DNA from: Chitinophagaceae bacterium
Lineage (GTDB): Bacteria > Bacteroidota > Bacteroidia > Chitinophagales > Chitinophagaceae
DNA length: 64,000 bases
Assembly (NCBI GenBank): GCA_016721085.1
Contig: JADKJI010000014.1
Span: 62,001-126,000 of the forward strand
Direction of reading: 5' to 3'
Below are positions 46,083-54,251 of the stretch, in pieces (the stretch's first letter is position 1; every line of letters begins with the position of its first letter). The notes under the pieces are model-generated. The model searched no databases, was not told the DNA's origin, and saw only the letters and a program-made list of their open reading frames with translations. The position numbers and the translations under genes were made by a program.

Positions 46083-48296
46083 ATGTTATCACAACCTATC
46101 AGTGTAAGTTTCGATATAGGTGGTGGCCGTATGGTCACTATTGAAACTGGTAAAATTGCCCGTCAGGCCCACGGTTCCGTTACCGTACGTATGGGTAATT
46201 CTATTTTGATGGCTACTGTTGTAGCAAATAAAGAAGCTAAAGAAGGACAGGATTTCTTCCCTCTTTCTGTTGATTATATGGAGAAGTTCGCTTCTGCCGG
46301 ACGTATCCCAGGATCTTTCTTCAAGCGTGAAGGAAGATTGTCTGATTCTGAAATTCTCGTTAGCCGTTTAGTGGATCGCGCATTGCGTCCATTGTTCCCA
46401 GAAGATTATTATTGCGAAGTACAGGTGATCATCACCCTTATTTCAAGTGATAAGGAAGTACTCCCTGATGCAATGGCTTGCTTAGCAGCTTCAGCAGCTT
46501 TGGCAGTTTCTGATGTGCCCATCAAAGAAATCATCTCTGAAGTACGTGTTGCCCGTATCAATGGTGAATACGTTGTAAACCCAAGCCGTACCGAACTGGC
46601 TACAGCCGATATGGACTTCATTATCGCAGCTACTGAAAAGAACCTGATGATGGTTGAAGGTGAATCGAAAGAATGTAGTGAGGAAGACCTGGTGAAAGTA
46701 TTGGAAATAGCACATGATGCTATCCGTCTGCAGATTCACGCACAACAAGAGCTTCGTGAAAAAGTAGGTGTTACTGGTAAGCGTGATTATAAGAAGCCTG
46801 TTGTTGACGAAGAGTTACAAAACAAAGTAGCTGCTTTCGCAAAAGATAAAGTATATCAGATTTCAAAAGCGGCTTCTTCAAAGAATGAGCGCTATGAAGC
46901 CTACGATAAATTAAAAGAGGAATTAGTAGCAAGTCTTGGTGAAGAAGCTGAAGATGCAACTAAGAAACTCGCAAAGAAATACTACGAAGACCTGAAATGG
47001 GAAGTAGTTCGTAATATGATGCTCGATGACAGAATCCGTTTGGATGGTCGTCAGCTCGATCAGGTTAGACCTCTCGCTATGGAAGTGGATTTACTCCCTT
47101 CTCCACACGGAGCCGCATTATTCACCAGAGGTGAAACACAATCTCTTACAACGGTTACTTTAGGAACTCCTTTAGATGAGTTGTTGGTTGAAAGTGCAGC
47201 CGTTTCTGATTATTCTAAATTCATCCTTCACTATAATTTCCCTCCATTCTCTACAGGAGAAATCAAGTTCCTCCGCGGACCTGGTAGAAGGGAAGTAGGA
47301 CATGGTAACCTTGCCATGCGTTCATTGAAGCAGATGATGCCAGGGAATGATTACCCATACACTGTACGTGTTGTGAGTGATATCCTTGAATCAAATGGTT
47401 CATCTTCTATGGCTACTGTTTGTGCCGGTTCACTGGCATTGATGGATGCAGGTGTTCCTATTCCAAAACACGTAAGTGGTGTAGCAATGGGATTGATCAC
47501 CCGTTCTTCAGATAACAAGTTTGCTATCCTTACAGATATCTTAGGTGATGAAGATCATTTAGGAGATATGGACTTTAAAGTAACTGGTACCCGTGATGGT
47601 ATTTGTGGTGTTCAGATGGATATCAAGATTGATGGTTTGAGCATGGATACAATGCGTCAGGCATTGAACCAGGCAAAAGCAGGTCGTTTACATATCCTCG
47701 ATGCCATGTACAATACTATTGCTGCGGCACGCGAAGAGGTGAAGCCACATGCACCAAGAATGGTGAAACTGTTTATCGACAAGGAATTCATTGGAGCTGT
47801 TATCGGACCACAGGGTAAGATCATCCAGGAAATCCAGCGTGAAACAGGTGCAACTATCAATATTGAAGAAGTAGGTAACCAGGGTGAAGTAAGTATCTTC
47901 TCACCAGTTAAAGAAGGTCTGGATAAGGCTGTTAACTGGATCAAAGGTATTGTTGCCATCCCTGAAGTGGGTTCAGTATACGAAGCCAAGGTTAAAGGCA
48001 TCAAGGAATTCGGTGCATTCGTTGAGTTCATCCCTGGTAAACAAGGGTTGTTACATATCAGCGAAATCAGCTGGAAGCGCCTTGAAAGCATGGACGGAGT
48101 ATTGAAAGAAGGCGATGTGGTAAAAGTTAAATTGATCGGTATCGATGAGAAGACCGGTAAATACAAACTGAGCCGTAAAGTACTTATGCCAAAGCCTGAG
48201 GGTGGTGCTGCACCTGTACCAGCTCCGCAAAGAGCTCCACGTCCCGATGGACCTCGCATTGAGCCTCGTCAGGATAGAAAGCCAGATCAGGAATAA
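46083..48296 (+). CDS. pnp: Polyribonucleotide nucleotidyltransferase (PNPase)
   Basis: 737 residues. Two RNase PH domains (1-~220 and ~335-560) with FFPLSVDYMEKFASAGRIPGSF and the second-core phosphate/RNA motif FPPFSTGE; KH domain around KEFIGAVIGPQGKIIQEIQ; S1 domain at VGSVYEAKVKGIKEFGAFVEF. Phosphorolytic 3'-5' exonuclease and degradosome component. The C-terminus ends in a Pro/Arg-rich tail (APVPAPQRAPRPDGPRIEP), an extension often used for partner binding. A terminator follows at once, its T tract touching the prmA start. Confidence 0.98.
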   Translation: MLSQPISVSFDIGGGRMVTIETGKIARQAHGSVTVRMGNSILMATVVANKEAKEGQDFFPLSVDYMEKFASAGRIPGSFFKREGRLSDSEILVSRLVDRALRPLFPEDYYCEVQVIITLISSDKEVLPDAMACLAASAALAVSDVPIKEIISEVRVARINGEYVVNPSRTELATADMDFIIAATEKNLMMVEGESKECSEEDLVKVLEIAHDAIRLQIHAQQELREKVGVTGKRDYKKPVVDEELQNKVAAFAKDKVYQISKAASSKNERYEAYDKLKEELVASLGEEAEDATKKLAKKYYEDLKWEVVRNMMLDDRIRLDGRQLDQVRPLAMEVDLLPSPHGAALFTRGETQSLTTVTLGTPLDELLVESAAVSDYSKFILHYNFPPFSTGEIKFLRGPGRREVGHGNLAMRSLKQMMPGNDYPYTVRVVSDILESNGSSSMATVCAGSLALMDAGVPIPKHVSGVAMGLITRSSDNKFAILTDILGDEDHLGDMDFKVTGTRDGICGVQMDIKIDGLSMDTMRQALNQAKAGRLHILDAMYNTIAAAREEVKPHAPRMVKLFIDKEFIGAVIGPQGKIIQEIQRETGATINIEEVGNQGEVSIFSPVKEGLDKAVNWIKGIVAIPEVGSVYEAKVKGIKEFGAFVEFIPGKQGLLHISEISWKRLESMDGVLKEGDVVKVKLIGIDEKTGKYKLSRKVLMPKPEGGAAPVPAPQRAPRPDGPRIEPRQDRKPDQE

Positions 48297-48316
48297 TATA
48301 TCTTAAAATATCAATC

Positions 48317-48347
48317 AAGGTCTGTAGCTTGCTGCAGACCTTTTTTT
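48317..48347 (+). terminator. Intrinsic terminator of pnp, abutting the prmA start codon
   Basis: AAGGTCTGtAGC pairs with GCtGCAGACCTT, followed by T7; the seventh T is the base before the prmA ATG. Confidence 0.8.
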
Positions 48348-49163
48348 ATGAACTATATCAAGATTACCATAACAGGCATTGAACAGGAAGCAAAAGATGT
48401 TTTAGTTGCCACCCTTAGCGAGTTGGGTTATGAAGGCTTTGAGGAATTGCCTCAGCTGCTTCATGCCTTTATTCCAGAAAATCAGTTTGATGAAAATGCC
48501 CTGAAAGAAGTTTTGCAGGAGCTATCGTTTTCAAAAGAGCTGATAAAGGAACAGAATTGGAATGCTGCCTGGGAAAAGGATTTTCAGCCCGTTTATGTTG
48601 GGGATTTCTGTGGCATAAGGGCTTCCTTTCATGAACCCAAAGAAGGAGTGGCCTACGATATAGTTATTACACCGAAGATGAGTTTTGGTACAGGTCACCA
48701 TGCTACAACCTTTATGATGGTTGAATGGATGGAAGAGTTATCATTCAAGGGTAAGACGGTCCTCGATTTTGGAACCGGAACCGGTGTTTTGGCGATATTG
48801 GCAGAAAAGTTAGGAGCCTCATCTGTTTTGGCAATCGATAATGACGACTGGAGTATTGACAATGCTAAAGAAAACATAGCTGATAATGGTTGTGACAAAA
48901 TTGCATTGCAACAGGCTGATCATCTGGCATTTGAAGAAAAATTCGATATCCTGCTTGCAAACATCAATAAGAACGTATTGCTGTTGCAGATGAACACTTT
49001 ACAACAACATTTGACACCAGGGGGCGTTATCATAATGAGCGGATTGCTGGCCGGTGACAGAGTTGCTATTGAAGAAGAGGCAGGTCAGAACAATTTGTTT
49101 ATCAGCGGACAAAAGCAGAAAAACGGGTGGATTTCTCTTGAATTGAAAGAATTGAAACCTTAA
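48348..49163 (+). CDS. prmA: Ribosomal protein L11 methyltransferase
   Basis: 271 residues. N-terminal substrate-binding domain (~1-85: IKITITGIEQEAKDVLVATL), then SAM-dependent class I fold with VLDFGTGTGVLAILAEKLG and LAIDNDD; FGTGHHATTFMMVE and ILLANINKNVLL are PrmA hallmarks. It tri-methylates Lys/N-terminus of L11 in the cytoplasm. The ATG lies on the end of the pnp terminator U tract, so there is no room for a conventional leader: prmA must be read by pnp read-through or from a start inside the hairpin. Confidence 0.93.
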   Translation: MNYIKITITGIEQEAKDVLVATLSELGYEGFEELPQLLHAFIPENQFDENALKEVLQELSFSKELIKEQNWNAAWEKDFQPVYVGDFCGIRASFHEPKEGVAYDIVITPKMSFGTGHHATTFMMVEWMEELSFKGKTVLDFGTGTGVLAILAEKLGASSVLAIDNDDWSIDNAKENIADNGCDKIALQQADHLAFEEKFDILLANINKNVLLLQMNTLQQHLTPGGVIIMSGLLAGDRVAIEEEAGQNNLFISGQKQKNGWISLELKELKP

Positions 49164-49196
49164 CAGGTGTTAGTGATTATGAATGTCCTTTTTCCT

Positions 49197-49204
49197 TAAA
49201 TTTG
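49197..49204 (+). promoter_or_regulatory. -7 promoter box of plsY
   Basis: TAAATTTG matches TAnnTTTG exactly. It overlaps a possible TTG start at 49202, so the true start must be further downstream (GTG 49229). Confidence 0.6.
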
Positions 49205-49228
49205 TTATTCCACTACAACCAACAGATC

Positions 49229-49885
49229 GTGAAAGAGGTTTTGCTCATATTAGTCGCTTATTTAATAGGCTCCATACCCACATCCGTTTGGGTAAGCAAA
49301 GCATTTTTTGGAATTGATATAAGGGAGTACGGCAGTGGAAATGCTGGTGCTACCAATTCCTTCAGAGTATTAGGCTCCCGCTGGGGCACATTCGTAATGC
49401 TTGTAGATATGCTTAAAGGTCTTGCAGCCGTTAAGCTTTGTTATCTGATTCCTTTTTATGTTGATAATGAGATGGCAAGGACCGGGTTCCAGATCGGACT
49501 TGGTTTAGCTGCTGTATTAGGGCATATCTTCCCTATATGGGCCGATTTCAGGGGTGGTAAGGGTGTTGCTACTTTATTCGGTTTAGTATTGGGTATTTCA
49601 CCATGGACAGCTATCTGTTGCGTGGGGATATTTCTGTTGGTGTTATATCTGACACGTTTCGTTTCCCTAAGCTCAATAATGGCTAGTCTGGCTTTTCCGG
49701 TATTTATACTTGTCATCTTTAATGTTGATAATGTTGCCTACCGGGTCTTTGCCGTAATAGTGGCTTTAATGGTTGTACTCACCCATCAAAAGAATATTGG
49801 TCGAATTTTGAAAGGCAGTGAAAGTAAAGTGCCTATCCTAAAGTATCGCGACCGGCGAAACCGCAGGGGTCGTAATCTCCGATAA
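49229..49885 (+). CDS. plsY: Acyl-phosphate:glycerol-3-phosphate acyltransferase
   Basis: 218 residues from GTG 49229, chosen because a -7 box covers the TTG at 49202. Five transmembrane helices with the three PlsY motifs: YLIGSIPTSVW / YGSGNAGATNSFR (motif 1 region), GHIFPIWADFRGGKGVAT (motif 2, glycine-rich acyl-phosphate/G3P site), and VVLTHQKNIGRILKG (motif 3). It makes lysophosphatidic acid from acyl-phosphate, the first step of phospholipid synthesis, in the inner membrane. The Arg-rich tail RRNRRGRNLR is cytoplasmic. Confidence 0.93.
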   Translation: MKEVLLILVAYLIGSIPTSVWVSKAFFGIDIREYGSGNAGATNSFRVLGSRWGTFVMLVDMLKGLAAVKLCYLIPFYVDNEMARTGFQIGLGLAAVLGHIFPIWADFRGGKGVATLFGLVLGISPWTAICCVGIFLLVLYLTRFVSLSSIMASLAFPVFILVIFNVDNVAYRVFAVIVALMVVLTHQKNIGRILKGSESKVPILKYRDRRNRRGRNLR

Positions 49886-50000
49886 TCCAACTCACAATTA
49901 GTTAAACATTCTGTAATTACTGCTGCCCACTTTTGGGTAACGTGATTCGTCTTCTTATTTGGTATAATGATTGTCTTATTGCTTTAAAACCTCCTCTACA

Positions 50001-50822
50001 ATGAAAATAGTAGCTGTTTTAGTGAGTTTTTCACTCTTGATCTCATCCTGCTCCCAAAATGCGATTACTGGAAGAAAACAATTGAGTTTCTTTAAAGAAT
50101 CGGATATTCAGGACATGGCCGCCACCCAATACAAACAATTCCTGACCGAAAGCAAAGTGGTGGCTTCAGCAACCAGCAAGGATGCTGAAATGGTAAGAAG
50201 GGTAGGACAGCGTTTGTCGGCTGCCATTACAAAATTTTACACTGACAAGGGGTTGGCAAAAGAGTTGGAAGGATATCAATGGGAGTATAATCTGGTAGAT
50301 TCAAAAGAAGTGAATGCCTGGTGCATGCCTGGCGGAAAGATTGTAGTATATACAGGACTATTGCCTATTTCTCAAAATGAAGCGGCATTAGCGGTTGTTA
50401 TGGGGCATGAAGTGGCTCACGCTCTTGCCAAACATGGTAATGAAAGAATGAGTCAGGCTACCGCTCAGCAATTAGGTGGAGTGGCCCTGGAAGTGGCTGT
50501 AGCCAATAAGTCGCCAGAGGCCCGTAACATCTTTATGGGTGCTTATGGCATTGGAACAACCGTAGGGGGAACGCTTCCTTTTTCACGAAAACACGAATTA
50601 GAAGCTGATAAACTGGGACTGATTTATGCAGCCCTTGCAGGTTATAACCCACAGGAAGCCATTCCTTTATGGGAAAGAATGGAGAAGGCAGCCAGCGGAT
50701 CTCAAAAGCCCCCGGAATTGCTTAGTACGCATCCTACCGAAGCAACCAGGATAGAAAAACTAAAGGCCATGATGCCTGAAGCCCTCAAATATTACAAACC
50801 AATGAACCAGGGAGGGAAATAG
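50001..50822 (+). CDS. M48 family metallopeptidase lipoprotein
   Basis: 273 residues from ATG 50001. The lipobox SLLISSC puts the lipidated Cys near residue 17. Zinc motif MGHEVAHALAKHG (HExxH) and third ligand Glu in HELEADKLGL, followed by LLSTHPTEATRIEKL, as in the LoiP/BepA-type periplasmic M48C peptidases that clear misfolded outer-membrane proteins. CMPGGKIVVYTGLL is also typical. It is single-gene, with a strong terminator behind it. A housekeeping role in envelope quality control is inference. Confidence 0.9.
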   Translation: MKIVAVLVSFSLLISSCSQNAITGRKQLSFFKESDIQDMAATQYKQFLTESKVVASATSKDAEMVRRVGQRLSAAITKFYTDKGLAKELEGYQWEYNLVDSKEVNAWCMPGGKIVVYTGLLPISQNEAALAVVMGHEVAHALAKHGNERMSQATAQQLGGVALEVAVANKSPEARNIFMGAYGIGTTVGGTLPFSRKHELEADKLGLIYAALAGYNPQEAIPLWERMEKAASGSQKPPELLSTHPTEATRIEKLKAMMPEALKYYKPMNQGGK

Positions 50823-50851
50823 TTAAAAACTTGTCCCTGCTCAATATTTAC

Positions 50852-50894
50852 AGCCTCCTTACTGCTTAGCTGGCAGGAAGGGAGGCTTTTTTTT
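50852..50894 (+). terminator. Intrinsic terminator of the M48 gene
   Basis: AGCCTCCTT pairs with AAGGGAGGCT (one bulge) with an internal GCTTAGCTGGC loop and T8 after it. Confidence 0.8.
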
Positions 50895-50927
50895 GCTGTA
50901 AAGTTTCCCCCCTTGATTGCTATTTTG

Positions 50928-50935
50928 TACCTTTG
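50928..50935 (+). promoter_or_regulatory. -7 promoter box of the 50984-51418 gene
   Basis: TACCTTTG, exact TAnnTTTG, 48 bases before the ATG. Confidence 0.6.
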
Positions 50936-50983
50936 TCGTCCCGTTCCTTTATTTAACCCTAGGCTTTCACCAAAATCTCTCGC

Positions 50984-51418
50984 ATGTCTCAAAACCTGTT
51001 AGAAAAGCTTGAGCTCCGTGATGAGAAAAATATTCTTATTCAGGGACTTCCTTCCTCAATCGAGAAGCAGTTTGTGAAACTGTCGTTTTCAAAAAATGTG
51101 ACACCGTTGCTTAAAGCGCGGAAAATTGATTTTGCATTGGTATTTGCTATCAACGTTAATCAATTGAATGGCATTATGAAAGAAGTGTTACCTGCACTTC
51201 ATCTTCAAGCAAAGTTCTGGATCGCTTTTCCTAAATCATCTTCTAAAATCGTTACCGACCTCAACAAAAGTTGTAACTGGCAATGCATTTGTGATGCTGG
51301 TTTTGAAGGAGTGGAAGAGATTACTTTGGATCATGTATGGACAGCCATGCGTTTTACAAAGAAAGAGACCGTTAAGGCAAGCCGCGTTTCAAAACGTGAA
51401 GTGGCTCTGGCAGTATAA
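50984..51418 (+). CDS. Small DUF3052-like hypothetical protein
   Basis: 144 residues, no signal or TM segment. LLEKLELRDEKNILIQGLPSSIE at the N-terminus, then FALVFAINVNQLNGIMKEVLPALHLQAKFWIAFPKSSSK and TLDHVWTAMRFTKKE: the alternation of short strands and helices, the 'W.a.PK.SSk' segment and 'lD..WtAmRf' end match the small DUF3052 type that looks like a degenerate methyltransferase fold without a SAM site. Function unknown. A -7 box is present upstream and a near-perfect terminator follows. Confidence 0.7.
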   Translation: MSQNLLEKLELRDEKNILIQGLPSSIEKQFVKLSFSKNVTPLLKARKIDFALVFAINVNQLNGIMKEVLPALHLQAKFWIAFPKSSSKIVTDLNKSCNWQCICDAGFEGVEEITLDHVWTAMRFTKKETVKASRVSKREVALAV

Positions 51419-51432
51419 AAATACTTTATCTG

Positions 51433-51474
51433 AAAAAAGGGTTTATTGCATCTTTGCAGTAAACCCTTTTTCTT
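51433..51474 (+). terminator. Near-perfect terminator immediately before a start codon
   Basis: AAAAAGGGTTTAtTGC pairs with GCAgTAAACCCTTTTT (loop ATCTTT), followed by CTTTT; the next base begins the TTG start of the CYTH gene. A CATCTTTG sequence in the loop is one mismatch from the -7 consensus. Confidence 0.85.
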
Positions 51475-51999
51475 TTGGCACATATCAATATCGAAATTAA
51501 AGCAAGGACAAACCGGATGGATGAAATCCGTAAAATTCTGATAGATCAGAAAGCTGTATTTAAAGGAGTCGATAACCAGACAGACACTTATTTCAATGTT
51601 CCGAATGGCCGGCTTAAACTCAGGGAAGGCAATATCGAAAACAATCTCATTCAATACCTCAGGACAAATCAGGAAGGCCCAAAGCAATCTTACTTCAAAT
51701 TGTTACCCGTAAGTGATCCCGTTACATTAAAAGCCATTCTTACCGCTGCAAATGGAGTTAAGGTTGTTGTAGCCAAAAAACGAGAAATCTATTATATCGA
51801 TAATGTCAAGTTCCATCTTGACAGCATTGAAGGGCTAGGCAACTTTGTTGAAATCGAGGCTGGGAATCTAATCAGAGACCTAAGTAGTGAGGAATTGAAT
51901 ATTCAATGCAATCAATATATGGAGGCCTTTGGAATAAAGCAGGAAGACTTGATTGCGGTTTCTTATAGTGATATGTTGTTGGATAAGGGTGAGGTATAG
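51475..51999 (+). CDS. CYTH domain protein (class IV adenylate cyclase / triphosphatase-like)
   Basis: 174 residues from a TTG start with nothing better upstream because a terminator hairpin abuts it. HINIEIKARTNRMD carries the CYTH ExExK-type opening, with further basic and acidic tunnel residues in RLKLREGNIENNLIQYLR, VVVAKKREIYYIDNVKFHLDSIEGLGNFVEIEAG. Members bind a triphosphate in a beta-tunnel and act as adenylate cyclase, thiamine- or inorganic triphosphatase. The closest match by eye is the CyaB-like class IV group. Activity is not decided by sequence. Confidence 0.82.
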   Translation: MAHINIEIKARTNRMDEIRKILIDQKAVFKGVDNQTDTYFNVPNGRLKLREGNIENNLIQYLRTNQEGPKQSYFKLLPVSDPVTLKAILTAANGVKVVVAKKREIYYIDNVKFHLDSIEGLGNFVEIEAGNLIRDLSSEELNIQCNQYMEAFGIKQEDLIAVSYSDMLLDKGEV

Positions 52000-52016
52000 T
52001 TTGCGTTAAAAAGGCT

Positions 52017-52081
52017 TTTAACCGCAGAGACGCGGAGACGCAGGGGGCATTTCTCTGCGTCTCCGCGCCTCTGCGGTTAAA
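52017..52081. repeat. CGCAGAGACG-type inverted repeat hairpin (second copy)
   Basis: TTAACCGCAGAGACGCGGAG (52018-52037) and the following ACGCAG pair with CTGCGTCTCCGCG and CTCTGCGGTTAA, with one A-C mismatch and an ~11-base loop. It lies 18 bases after the CYTH stop. It is almost the same sequence as at 3286-3334 but with a longer stem. Confidence 0.85.
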
Positions 52082-52165
52082 TTTATTAATACTAATACAG
52101 TTGCCGGTAAAACGGGAAAGCGGGAATGAAAACTCTGGACTTTTGGGATCAAACTTATTACCTAA

Positions 52166-52186
52166 AACTTACAACTTATAACTATA
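52166..52186. repeat. Minimal heptamer block AACTTAC, AACTTAT, AACTATA
   Basis: Three heptamers at exact 7-nt spacing in the 200-bp gap between the CYTH gene and dnaG, just before the dnaG stop codon. Confidence 0.5.
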
Positions 52187-52198
52187 TCAAAGGAATGC

Positions 52199-54130
52199 CT
52201 ATCGAAGTATCACCGTGCCCGCTAATTTTGTCAGCGTTCCTTCCAATTCTTTCAAATGCTGATGGGTTTGGAGTAGCACCATCTGCTCTTCCATAGTATG
52301 AGGCTTTTCAAGATCAGATTGGTTTTCTTCAATCATCCTCTTTATTTTCCTAAGCTTGAGATAGATGAGGGTCGACAAAGTTTCTTCCCTATACAATTCT
52401 TCCCTCACAGCAATCTTGCCTTCGAAATGCTCTTTCCAGTTAGCGCTTAATTCGTATGGGAAGTCCATCAACGTAATAATCATTGAATTGATGGATGGAT
52501 CTTCGTGATAAAGGAAATTCTTCTGTGTTGGTTCAATACCTGCCTTATACCATTCCTTATACATATCCATCATCTGCACCAGCTTCTTATTATCCATTAA
52601 TGCAGAATCATCAAATTCTTCGAATATATGATCGGCTACGGTTTTTCCTTCTTCCCACTCTTTCAATCCAAATTCAATAAGACATCGAACCAGCCCACGT
52701 TCATGTAATTCATCTCTGTTGATCAGGCCAATAGTATCATCATCGAATCCGCCAATTTCCTCAGGTGGTGGGGGAATATTAGCTGCCTGTTGTTGAGCGC
52801 GATTCTCTTCTTTTGTAACACGCTCTCTCAGGTACTTGTTTACTAGGTTATTTAATCCGCTTTCTTCAATCTTTAATAATTGGGCACAACGCTTAATATA
52901 ATCCTGCTGCTTGGTGAAATCTTCCGCCTTATTGATCTTGGCGATGGTTTCAGCCATATGGTTTACCACCTGCGCTTTCTTATTAGAATCATCACCCGCT
53001 TCTTTCAAAGAGACTTCCAGTTGGAAAAGGATGACATCCTTCTTATTGTTGGCAACGAATTCACGGAATTGGGCAGCACCTACCTTATTTACATAACTAT
53101 CCGGATCTTCCTTATCGGGAATCAATACCAACTTTACATTCAACCCTTCTTCCAGGGCCATATCAAGTCCCCTTAATGCCGCTTTTATACCAGCATTATC
53201 TCCATCATAGATGATAGTAAGGTTATTGGTATATTTTCTTACTAACCTAAGTTGGTCAGTAGTTAAAGAAGTACCACCTGATGCCACCACATTTTCAATA
53301 CCAGCCTGGTGTAAGGAAACCACATCGGTATATCCTTCCACCAACAAACATTCATCATTTTTATCGATGGCCTGTCTTGCAAAATAGGAACCATATAGGA
53401 TCTTACTTTTACATATACTTCATTTTCTGGAGTGTTGATATACTTTGGCGCCCGGTCTTTTTTTTCCAATGATACGTGCTCCAAACCCAATTACCTTACC
53501 TGTATTATTATGAATAGGGAAAATGATACGCCCTCTGTAATTGTCAACAAGGGATTCTTCCCTTTGAACCACCAATCCTGTTTTTACTAATAGTTCCGGA
53601 TTGAATTGTGCAGCTACTGCAGCTTTGGAAAAAGCGTCCCTTTGTTGTAAGCAATATCCGATCTGGAATTTCCTGACAATATCTTCCCTGAATCCTCTTT
53701 CTTTCAAATAACTTATGGCAATATCTTCTCCCTCTTCGGATGAGAACAGCTGCTCTGCAAAATATTTTTGTGCAAACCCATTTATGATGTATAAACTGTC
53801 GGCTACCTGTTGCAGTTGTTTGAACTCAGGACTTGTTTCCGTTTCTTCTACTTCCACCTGGTAGCGGTTTGCCAACCAGCGAAGCGCTTCAACATAAGAA
53901 TATTTTTCATGTTCCATCAAAAAGCTGATGGTATTTCCGCTTTTACCGCATCCGAAGCATTTATAGATTTCCTTGGAAGGAGAGACGGTGAAGGATGGGG
54001 ATTTTTCGTTGTGGAATGGGCAAAGTCCCATGTAGTTTGCCCCCCTCTTTTTGAGCTTAACGAAGTCACCCACTATCTCGATGATGTCGATGCGACTTTG
54101 AATCTGTTGTATGGTATGTTGTGATATCAC
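52199..54130 (-). CDS. dnaG: DNA primase, frameshifted at 53458-53465 and 53407-53410
   Basis: About 644 residues from a GTG start at 54130. N-terminal CHC2 zinc finger: Cys37, His40 (CPFH), Cys58, Cys61 (CFGCG). The catalytic TOPRIM domain has GFGARII, LLVEGYTDVVSLHQAG and IIYDGDNAGIKAALRG (DxD region). The C-terminal helicase-binding region ends KLAGTVILR. It makes RNA primers for replication. The frame breaks at A8 (one extra A, restoring GKKDRAPKYINTPENE) and at A4 (one missing A, restoring VKSKILYGSYFARQ). As dnaG is essential, both are almost surely errors in the sequence. It is divergent from the PKD gene. Confidence 0.93.
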
Positions 54131-54251
54131 CTTGATTAGTAGAGGGAAACGCTAAAAACCCGATTTTTTGGGGACTGTAAAGATAAACTATGGCACAGTT
54201 TTTACACCATTAAAAACTAATCCGTTTCCCGAAATCCAAAAAGAGCACCCT

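Noticed and set aside
53407..53465. Programmed frameshifting in dnaG
   Set aside because: Two opposite-sign single-base shifts 50 bases apart, both in A runs, fit sequencing indels; many other genes in the window show the same pattern.
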